Program-made: the position numbers and the translations under genes
Notes under the pieces: generated by a model
Database searches by the model: none
The model's input: the letters and a program-made list of their open reading frames with translations, nothing else
Told to the model about the DNA's origin: nothing
Part shown: in pieces, positions 57,272 to 64,000 of the stretch
Position numbering within the stretch: the stretch's first letter is position 1
How the letters are laid out: each line of letters begins with the position of its first letter
DNA from: Citrifermentans bremense
Lineage (GTDB): Bacteria > Desulfobacterota > Desulfuromonadia > Geobacterales > Geobacteraceae
Assembly: GCF_014218275.1 (NCBI RefSeq)
Contig: NZ_AP023213.1
Location: 1,156,001 to 1,220,000 of the forward strand
Length of the DNA: 64,000 nt
Direction of reading: 5' to 3'

Positions 57272-57849
57272 CGCGTACCTCGTGACACGGTTTATTTTCC
57301 TCACAGACATTATAGCAGGTTCCATGACTGCCAGCCTGTCGACTGTTTGTTCCCGGTTCTGTCCTGAAGGTGCAGGGTTCGCTTCTTTCGGCTCGCCCGC
57401 TTTGCGAGATAGAGATAAGCGGGAACGCTGTGACAAGGGGTGTCTTATTTCGTGACTGACGCGGACCAAGGGGCAGCTTGAAACATCCTCAGCGCGGGCG
57501 GCGGCAACTCCCGAGTGAGCAGTTTGGGTACGCTTTGACAGCCTCGCAGCCAGAGCCTCCTGAACCTGTCCCATTAGCCGTTGCAGTTATTGCGTCCCCA
57601 CTGCTAACTATTGCGGCGCGACATGGTAAAATTCACGGGTTCGCGGGACCGCCTCAACCGATCCGCGGCGCCTTCGGCAGAACCCATCCCCGAAAAAGCA
57701 GTGTCCAGTTTACGCCGTCCCGCCGTCCGCGCAAACCTCTGTGGGAGCTTTCCCCCGGGTTGCCGGGGCACGCCGGCGACAATTGATCATTTTCGCCGCG
57801 CCCCATGCGGCGCGGCTTCGTTGCCGACACTGACAGAGGCGAAATTTCG
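57272..57849. other. Gene-free region between GNAT and tamA genes
   Basis: 578 bp. Minus-strand TATAAT (57314-57309) likely serves the GNAT gene. GCCGCGCC / GGCGCGGC (57795-57802, 57809-57816, loop CCATGC) is a perfect hairpin 34 bp before tamA. The rest holds open frames without ribosome sites or recognisable domains. Confidence 0.5.
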
Positions 57850-59616
57850 ATGCCCAAGCGGTTCCCCATATACCTGGCTCTTGCCTGCCTGGCGGTGCTT
57901 TTCCACTGCGCGCCTGCGGTCTTCGCGGCGGACCCGGTCGAGATCGCGGTGGCCGGTGTCGAAGGTGATGCGCTGGAGAACGCCCGGCAGGCGCTGGCAC
58001 TTCCCTACGGGCTGGTCCGGGACGGTAAAGTGGACCGGCTCTGGCTGGAGCGCTTCGCCAAACAGGCGCCGGAAAAGGTGCGCCAGGCGTTGCAGCCTTA
58101 CGGCTACTACAAATCCGAGGTTTCGGCCCGGGTGGGGCAGACAAGGGATGGCAAGCTGAACCTGCAGGTCGTCGTCAACCCGGGGGAACCGGTGCGGGTC
58201 ACCGAGGTCACGGTGGAGTTGAAGGGAGCCGGGGCGGAGGGAAGAAGGCTGCGGCGGATGCGGGATGCGTTCCCGGTGCGACCGGGCGAGGTGCTGCTGC
58301 AACCGGATTACGAGCGGGGCAAGGGGGCGCTGCAGGCGCTGGCCCAGAAGATGGGGTACCTCGACGCCTCTTTCCCCCGCCATGAGATCCGCATCTCCGA
58401 GGACCGCTCCAAGGCGCGCATCGCGCTGGTGCTGGACACCGGACCCAGGTTCTATTTCGGCCAGGCGGTGATCCAGGGGGCGCCGGATTACCCCGACTCC
58501 TACCTGAAGCGGTTCGTGGCCTTCAAGGAGGGGGAACCTTTCTCCTACGCCAAGGTCGGAGAGACCCAGCTCAACTTCGCCAATTCCGAGCGCTTCCGGC
58601 AGGTGGTGGTAACACCCGAGCGCGAGCGCGCCGAGAACGCCCGGGTACCTGTCGTGGTGCAGTTGACCGAGGCGCCGCGCCGCACCGTGCGCCCCGGCGT
58701 CGGCTACGGGACCGATACCGGCGCCAGGTTCTCCACCCACTACCGGGACCTGAACCTCTTCCACAAGGGGCACGACCTCGACCTGAGCCTCTACGCGGCG
58801 CAGCGCCTGCAGGGCTTTGCCGGGCGCTACACCATACCGAGCACTAGCGATTACAGAAGCTCCACTTCATTGCAGTTGAACCTGCAAAAGGAAGACGTCA
58901 CCAGTTACCTGAGCAAGATCGTGGCGCTGGAGCTGGACCGGAACATAGGCCTTGGGCGCGGGGAACTGGCGACGGCGTACGTGAGGCTGCTGCAGGAAGT
59001 CTTCACCGTCGGTGACGAGAACGCGAACTCGAGGCTGGTGCTCCCGGGCTTTCGCTTCTCCAAGGAAACCTTCAACGACTTGGTACGCCCCAGGCGCGGC
59101 TATGCCTATACGCTGGAGCTGCGCGGCGCCCACCCGTACCTTGGATCGGACTCCGGGCTCATCCAGGGGATCGCCCATGCCAACCTGCTGTTCCCGCTCC
59201 CCTGGCGCCTGTCCCTGCAAAGCCGGGGCGACGTCGCGTACAGCCTGCTCGATGACCCCTTCTCCGAACTTCCCCCTTCCATCCGCTTCTTCGCCGGCGG
59301 CGACCAGAGCGTGCGTGGCTATTCCTACCAGAGCCTCGGCCCCCGCGACGCTTCGGGGCAGGTGGTGGGTGGCAAGCACCTGCTGGTCGGCAGCCTCGAG
59401 CTCTTGCGCTCCCTGTACAAGGACTGGGGGGTGTCCGTGTTCTACGACATAGGCAACGCCTTCAACAACTACGCCGACATGCGCCTCAAAGACGGGACCG
59501 GAGTGGGGATCCATTACTACACCGCGGTCGGGGGGCTGAACCTCTACCTCGCCAAGCCGCTTGCCACAGGCGCGGGAAGCTTCCGCATCCATTTCACCGT
59601 GGGGTTCCAGCTATGA
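57850..59616 (+). CDS. tamA: Outer-membrane Omp85 family protein TamA
   Basis: 588 aa. Signal peptide about residues 1-26 (ending AVFA). Three POTRA-like domains (VEIAVAGVEGDALENARQAL; VNPGEPVRVTEVTVELKG; TGPRFYFGQAVIQG), then a 16-stranded beta barrel with FFAGGDQSVRGYSYQSLGP (the VRGY loop in Omp85 proteins) and aromatic C-terminal residues. ATG at 57850 after GAGG; the frame is open further upstream to 57805. Inserts autotransporters or moves lipids with TamB. The tamB start overlaps its stop. Confidence 0.93.
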   Translation: MPKRFPIYLALACLAVLFHCAPAVFAADPVEIAVAGVEGDALENARQALALPYGLVRDGKVDRLWLERFAKQAPEKVRQALQPYGYYKSEVSARVGQTRDGKLNLQVVVNPGEPVRVTEVTVELKGAGAEGRRLRRMRDAFPVRPGEVLLQPDYERGKGALQALAQKMGYLDASFPRHEIRISEDRSKARIALVLDTGPRFYFGQAVIQGAPDYPDSYLKRFVAFKEGEPFSYAKVGETQLNFANSERFRQVVVTPERERAENARVPVVVQLTEAPRRTVRPGVGYGTDTGARFSTHYRDLNLFHKGHDLDLSLYAAQRLQGFAGRYTIPSTSDYRSSTSLQLNLQKEDVTSYLSKIVALELDRNIGLGRGELATAYVRLLQEVFTVGDENANSRLVLPGFRFSKETFNDLVRPRRGYAYTLELRGAHPYLGSDSGLIQGIAHANLLFPLPWRLSLQSRGDVAYSLLDDPFSELPPSIRFFAGGDQSVRGYSYQSLGPRDASGQVVGGKHLLVGSLELLRSLYKDWGVSVFYDIGNAFNNYADMRLKDGTGVGIHYYTAVGGLNLYLAKPLATGAGSFRIHFTVGFQL

Positions 59617-62600
59617 GACGGGTCCCGCTCTACATAGGCGGAGGGATCCTCGCCCTGGCCCTGGTCATCTGCGCGGGCCTTATCTGGCTCGTCGACACCA
59701 GCTCCGGCGCCCGCTTCGCGCTCACCACGCTGGACCGGCTTGCCGGCGTCGAGCTCACGGTGCAGAAGGTGGAGGGCCGGCTTAGGGACCGCCTGCAGTT
59801 GCGCGGCGTCACCGTTTCGCGGCCGCGGATGCTGGTCCGGATACAGGAGCTGAGCCTGGACTGGGACCCGGAGCGCCTTTTCGGGGGGAGGCTCCTCGTG
59901 CGCGAGCTCGCCCTTCGCGGGGTGCAGATCCAGGACGACACCCCGCTAAGCGGGAAGGCCCCGGAGCTGGGCTGGCCAAAGGTGAGCGAGGTGGTACGCA
60001 GGATCGACGCGGAGGTCACACGCTTTTCGGTCAGGGAGCTGAGCTACCGGCACCTGCAGCAGCCCCCTTCCGAGCTAAAAGAGCTCGCGGCCTCGCTCGC
60101 GCTGCGGCAGGGAACCCTGACTCTCACCGGCGCGAGCGTCTCGGCGTCCCAGGGGACCGCTTCCGGCTCCCTGGCCGCCGGGCTCTGGCGCCCATCGCTT
60201 TCGCTCGACCTGCGCCTCGCCCCGTCTGCAGCCGTGGCGGACATGGACAATTTCTCCGTGCAGGCGCGGCTTTGGCCGGGAAAGGGGCCGGAGCAGATAG
60301 CAGGTCCGCTCACGCTTGCGGGGAGGCGCGGTGACGCGCGGCGCCTGGAGCTTGACGGGGTAGTAGGCGTCACCAGCACCGGTTTCAACCTCAGAAACCT
60401 CAAGCTTGTGCGGCCGGGTCGTCGCGGCACCTTGTCCGGCAACGGCAGCATGACGCTCACCAAGAGCGAGCCCATCTTCACTCTCGCCCTGCAGGCGAAG
60501 GAACTCGACCTTTCCAGGGAACTCGACACTCCCCTTTTGATCTCCGGCAGGCTCAACTTCACCGGGACCCCGTCCAGCTACCGGGGCGACTTCTCCCTTG
60601 AAAACCGCGGGGATGGGTGGCGCCAGGCGGCGCTTGCCGCCGGCTACCGGGGCGGCAAAAACGGGATCAACCTTGCCCCGCTCTCCGGGCAGTGGCTTGG
60701 GGGAGGGGTGCGCGGCGCGCTGGAGATCGGCTGGGAGAAGGGGTTGCTGGTGAGCGGGAAGCTCGCGGGGCGAAGGCTCGAGCCGTCGCAGCTGGCAGCA
60801 AGCTGGCAGGGGGTGGTCAACCTCGACCTGGCCGGCAGCGTCAGCGTCCCGGAGCAGGGGGAGCCCCGCGGGAGCCTGGATGCACGCCTTTTGGAGAGCA
60901 GGCTGCAGGGGCACGAGCTGCGGGGCGACCTTCAGGGGAGCTTCCTCGGCAAGACGATGCTGGTCAAACGCCTGGCCCTGGCCGGAAAAGGCTTCAGCGC
61001 CAGCGGGTCGGGACAGCTAGACCGCCGCTTCGATTTCGCCGCCGAGGTGAGCGATCTCTCCGGCTTGGTGCCGGCCGCCTCGGGCGAGCTTCAGGCGGAG
61101 GGGTGGTTCAGGTGGCGTGACGGCGTCTTGAGCGGCGCCTTGAGCGGCAACGGCCGCAACCTCTCTGCCTCCGGCGGCCGCGTCGGCTCTTTCGAGATGA
61201 AGGCGAGCCTCGGCGAGGAGAAGGGTTACCCGTTGCAGCTGGATGCGGCCTTGATGGGGGTATCCTTCGGGCAGGCGCAGGTGGAGACCGCGCGCCTCTC
61301 TCTCAAGGGGACCCTGGCGCGGCACCAGCTGGAGGCGCGGCTTGCCTCTGGGGAGAATCACGCCGACCTGAGCCTCTCGGGGGGGTACGGCAACGGTGAG
61401 TGGCGCGGCCAACTGCTGCGCTTTACCGGCGCCGACAGCGTCGGCCCCTTCGCCCTGGCGGCTCCGGCAACCCTGGTCCTGGCAGACGGCCGCTTCACGC
61501 TCTCGCCGCTGGTCCTCGTCGGGGCGCAGGGGGAGCGCGTGGAGTTGGCCGGGAACCTGGAGCGGGACAAGACTGGATTCCTGCGGGCCCGCTGGAGCGG
61601 GCTGAACCTCTCCCGCGTCAACTACTGGCTTAAGAGCGGCGAAGTAAACGGCGCAAGCTCGGGAGAGGTCGAGGTCGCCTTCCTGCGCCGCAGGCGGATC
61701 AACATCTCCGGGCATGCCGAGGCGGACGGCGGGGTGTTGATCGACGGGCAACGCTTCGACCTGGAGAGGTTTTCGGCCGGCGTCACCGGAGGCGCGGACG
61801 GCGTGAGCGCCCTGGTCGACCTGGCGCTCAAGGAGGGGCGCGGTGCAGCCCGTCTCGATTTCCATTCCAGCGATCCCGCCACGCTTTCGCTCCCGACCCG
61901 GGGCGATCTATCCCTTCGTCTCGCCGGGCTCGACCTTGCGCTTTTGCGCTCCTTCTTCCCGGAAGGGACGCTGCTGGACGGCAGGGTGGCGGGGGAGGTG
62001 TCTGGGAGCCTCCTCCCCGGCGGCAGGGCCGACCTCAAGGGACAAGGGGGCGTCTCGCAGGGGCACCTGAACTGGCTCTCGCAGGGGGAGGAGTTCGACG
62101 CCACCCTGGATCAGGCCGAGATCGGCTTTGCCTGGCGCGGCCGGATCGCTTCAGAGAAGGGCAGGCGCGGAGAGCTGACCCTGAGCGCCCGTGCCGCGGC
62201 CACGGGAACCTATACCTCGAACGGGGAGCGGATGCTCGTGGCGAAGAGCATCCTGCGCCTGGATGCGGACGGGACCGGGAGCAGAGCGGCCGTCGATCTC
62301 ACCCTGGACCAGGGGGGAAGCCTGACCGCCACCTTCTTCTCCAATTCCCCGGCCGGTTTCAGCATCCCGGAAACCGGCGACCTCTCGGCGCGCTGGAGCG
62401 GCATCCGCCCCGAGCTGTTGAAGCCGTGGCTGCCGGCGACGCTCGACCTGAAGGGCGAGCTGAACGGTCAGGCAAACGGCAGGCTCATGCCCGGGCAGCG
62501 TCTGGAGCTCACCGGCGAGGCAGGGTTCTCCCAGGGGAGGGCGAACTGGCAGGGGGGCAACGGCGAGATCGGCGCCAACGTCCGTTCCGCCACGCTGACC

Positions 62601-64000
62601 TTCGCCTGGCGCGGCGAGACCCTGACCGGCGACCTGGCGCTGGCCCTGGCCGACTACGGGCAGGCCAGGGGGAGCATCCTGCTCCCCGTTCCCGCCCGGC
62701 TCCCCGTGGCGCCGGACCCGCGGGGCGCGGTGCGCGGGAGTTTCTCCGGGAAGGTGAAGGAAAAGGGTTTCCTCACTGCGCTTTCCCCGGGGCTCCTCCA
62801 GGAAACCCACGGCACCCTCGATCTCGACGTCACCCTCGGCGGCACCTGGGGCGATCCCACCCTCGTCGGAAGGGTCCAGGTAGCGGACGCGGCCGCGTAC
62901 CTCCCGAGCGCCGGGATCCACTTGACCGGGGTGGAGCTCTCCGCACTGCTCACCCGCGACCAGATACGCGTAGAGCGGCTGCGGGCCCGCTCCAGAGACG
63001 GGGAGCTGGTGGGGAACCTCCTGGTGCGGTTGAACGGCCGGGAGATCGCCGGGTACACCGGCACCCTGAGCGGGCAGCGCTTCCAGACCGTCTACCTGCC
63101 GGAACTGCAGATGGTCACCTCGCCGCAGCTGACCTTCAAGGGGGAGGGAGAGCGGGTGACCCTGCAGGGGGAGATCGGGGTCCCCGAGATGCTGATCCTG
63201 GGGTCGCCGGCGCACGAGGTGGAGACTGCAAGCCCCGACGTCATCCTGGAGGGGGCGCCGGCCGAAAGCGAGGGCAAGCCGTTTCCGCTGGTGCTCGACG
63301 GGCGGGTCAAGGTGGTTTTGGGCGACAAGGTCCGCGTACAGGCCTCGGGCATAGACGCGCGCCTTGTGGGGGATATTGACCTTGTGCTGAAGGGGATCGA
63401 CAACATCGACAGCTCCGGCGAGATTCGGGTGGTGGAGGGGCGCTACCGCGCCTACGGCATGGATCTCGAGATCGTGCGCGGGCGCATCTACTACGTGAAC
63501 GACCCGGTCAACCGCCCCACGCTCGACATCCTTGCGCTGCGGACGGTGGGCGACGTCAAGGCCGGGGTTACGGTGGGGGGATTCCTGAACAACCCGGTGG
63601 TGAAGCTCTATTCCGAGCCCCCCATGCCCGAGGTAGACATCCTCGCCTACATGGTGCTGGGCCATCCGCTAGGCGCCAGCGGAGAGCAGGGAGCCCTGCT
63701 TGCCACCGCAGCAGCGTCGCTTTTCTCCTTAGGCAAGTCCGAATCGGTGCAGGAGCAGGTGAAGGACCGGCTGGGGTTGAGCACGCTTGGGCTCGAGACC
63801 GTGGATACCTCGAAGGCCGGAAGGATGGGGTACAAGGAGATCCCCACCACCCCCGGTAGTGCAGCCGCCGAGCCTGCAGGCGGTCAGTCCCTGTTCACCG
63901 TCGGCAAGTACCTGACCCCGCAGCTCTACCTAAGCTACGGTCGCTCGCTGGTTACCGGGGAGAACCTCTTCAGGCTCCGTTACGACATCCACCGGCGCTG
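59613..64000 (+). CDS. tamB: Translocation/assembly module TamB (AsmA-like), 3' end outside the window
   Basis: At least 1462 aa visible. N-terminal membrane anchor (MRRVPLYIGGGILALALVICAGLIWLVD), then a very long beta-groove region typical of TamB/AsmA bridge proteins. It ends in the DUF490 domain, visible as GRIYYVNDPVNRPTLDI, EMLILGSPAHEVE and KYLTPQLYLSYGRSLV. No stop codon before the window end; by family comparison only some tens of residues are missing. Spans the periplasm and is thought to carry phospholipids between membranes with TamA. ATG at 59613 overlaps the tamA stop by 4 bp. Confidence 0.92.
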   Translation, partial: MRRVPLYIGGGILALALVICAGLIWLVDTSSGARFALTTLDRLAGVELTVQKVEGRLRDRLQLRGVTVSRPRMLVRIQELSLDWDPERLFGGRLLVRELALRGVQIQDDTPLSGKAPELGWPKVSEVVRRIDAEVTRFSVRELSYRHLQQPPSELKELAASLALRQGTLTLTGASVSASQGTASGSLAAGLWRPSLSLDLRLAPSAAVADMDNFSVQARLWPGKGPEQIAGPLTLAGRRGDARRLELDGVVGVTSTGFNLRNLKLVRPGRRGTLSGNGSMTLTKSEPIFTLALQAKELDLSRELDTPLLISGRLNFTGTPSSYRGDFSLENRGDGWRQAALAAGYRGGKNGINLAPLSGQWLGGGVRGALEIGWEKGLLVSGKLAGRRLEPSQLAASWQGVVNLDLAGSVSVPEQGEPRGSLDARLLESRLQGHELRGDLQGSFLGKTMLVKRLALAGKGFSASGSGQLDRRFDFAAEVSDLSGLVPAASGELQAEGWFRWRDGVLSGALSGNGRNLSASGGRVGSFEMKASLGEEKGYPLQLDAALMGVSFGQAQVETARLSLKGTLARHQLEARLASGENHADLSLSGGYGNGEWRGQLLRFTGADSVGPFALAAPATLVLADGRFTLSPLVLVGAQGERVELAGNLERDKTGFLRARWSGLNLSRVNYWLKSGEVNGASSGEVEVAFLRRRRINISGHAEADGGVLIDGQRFDLERFSAGVTGGADGVSALVDLALKEGRGAARLDFHSSDPATLSLPTRGDLSLRLAGLDLALLRSFFPEGTLLDGRVAGEVSGSLLPGGRADLKGQGGVSQGHLNWLSQGEEFDATLDQAEIGFAWRGRIASEKGRRGELTLSARAAATGTYTSNGERMLVAKSILRLDADGTGSRAAVDLTLDQGGSLTATFFSNSPAGFSIPETGDLSARWSGIRPELLKPWLPATLDLKGELNGQANGRLMPGQRLELTGEAGFSQGRANWQGGNGEIGANVRSATLTFAWRGETLTGDLALALADYGQARGSILLPVPARLPVAPDPRGAVRGSFSGKVKEKGFLTALSPGLLQETHGTLDLDVTLGGTWGDPTLVGRVQVADAAAYLPSAGIHLTGVELSALLTRDQIRVERLRARSRDGELVGNLLVRLNGREIAGYTGTLSGQRFQTVYLPELQMVTSPQLTFKGEGERVTLQGEIGVPEMLILGSPAHEVETASPDVILEGAPAESEGKPFPLVLDGRVKVVLGDKVRVQASGIDARLVGDIDLVLKGIDNIDSSGEIRVVEGRYRAYGMDLEIVRGRIYYVNDPVNRPTLDILALRTVGDVKAGVTVGGFLNNPVVKLYSEPPMPEVDILAYMVLGHPLGASGEQGALLATAAASLFSLGKSESVQEQVKDRLGLSTLGLETVDTSKAGRMGYKEIPTTPGSAAAEPAGGQSLFTVGKYLTPQLYLSYGRSLVTGENLFRLRYDIHRR

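Noticed and set aside
62151-63665. 504-aa minus-strand frame opposite tamB
   Set aside because: Antisense to a continuous tamB frame that remains open to the window edge.

Overview
The window reads as chromosomal DNA of a Geobacter-type bacterium (Desulfuromonadota, Geobacteraceae in the broad sense; Geomonas or Citrifermentans would also fit). The basis is high GC, several multiheme c-type cytochromes (an ImcH-like inner-membrane cytochrome, a Cbc-type cytochrome/Fe-S/NrfD module, a hexaheme secreted cytochrome), an energy-converting-hydrogenase-related (Ehr) complex, sigma-54-type promoters with an NtrC-family regulator, and familiar gene orders (yicC-gmk-rpoZ-rsh-ridA; tmk-holB-ricT-metG; rnc-radical SAM-era). 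This is inferred from content only; no search was run.

Layout. 1-2930: the 3' part of a DUF523/DUF1722 gene and a membrane heterodisulfide-reductase-like (EtfAB:menaquinone oxidoreductase type) protein. 3151-8090: a sensor kinase with a periplasmic solute-binding domain, an NtrC-family regulator, a 40-bp palindrome, a sigma-54 promoter and a DctA-type dicarboxylate symporter, together a self-contained substrate-sensing and uptake module. 8588-10845: sucCD and a small ribbon-helix-helix-like protein. 11196-14544: a DUF4124 protein, an M28 peptidase, a CHAD protein overlapping it tail to tail, and two small proteins. 14853-30698: housekeeping genes (galE, yicC, gmk, rpoZ, rsh, ridA, rpmB, ydcF-like, metG, ricT, holB, tmk, a chemoreceptor, rnc, a radical SAM enzyme, era).

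31037-45915 is the respiratory core. It holds an ImcH-like cytochrome, an HTH-EIIA(Ntr) fusion behind a sigma-54-like promoter followed by an orphan HyfB-like subunit, a convergent Cbc-like operon (tetraheme cytochrome, Tat Fe-S protein, NrfD), then a divergent six-gene Ehr operon. The Ehr large subunit lacks the nickel-ligand cysteine pairs, so the complex should not be a hydrogenase. The imcH and Ehr promoters share a nearly identical block, suggesting joint regulation of quinol-linked electron export and proton/sodium translocation.

46059-64000: a hypothetical lipoprotein, a cold-shock protein, a 41-aa membrane peptide, a SYLF protein, a PilZ protein, a hybrid kinase, murB and namZ (peptidoglycan), a decayed cytochrome locus (remnant plus a frameshifted hexaheme gene), an M20 peptidase with a GNAT enzyme, and tamA-tamB, the latter cut by the window end. 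G/C-rich hairpin repeats recur between genes. I saw no tRNA, rRNA, CRISPR array, insertion sequence or prophage gene.
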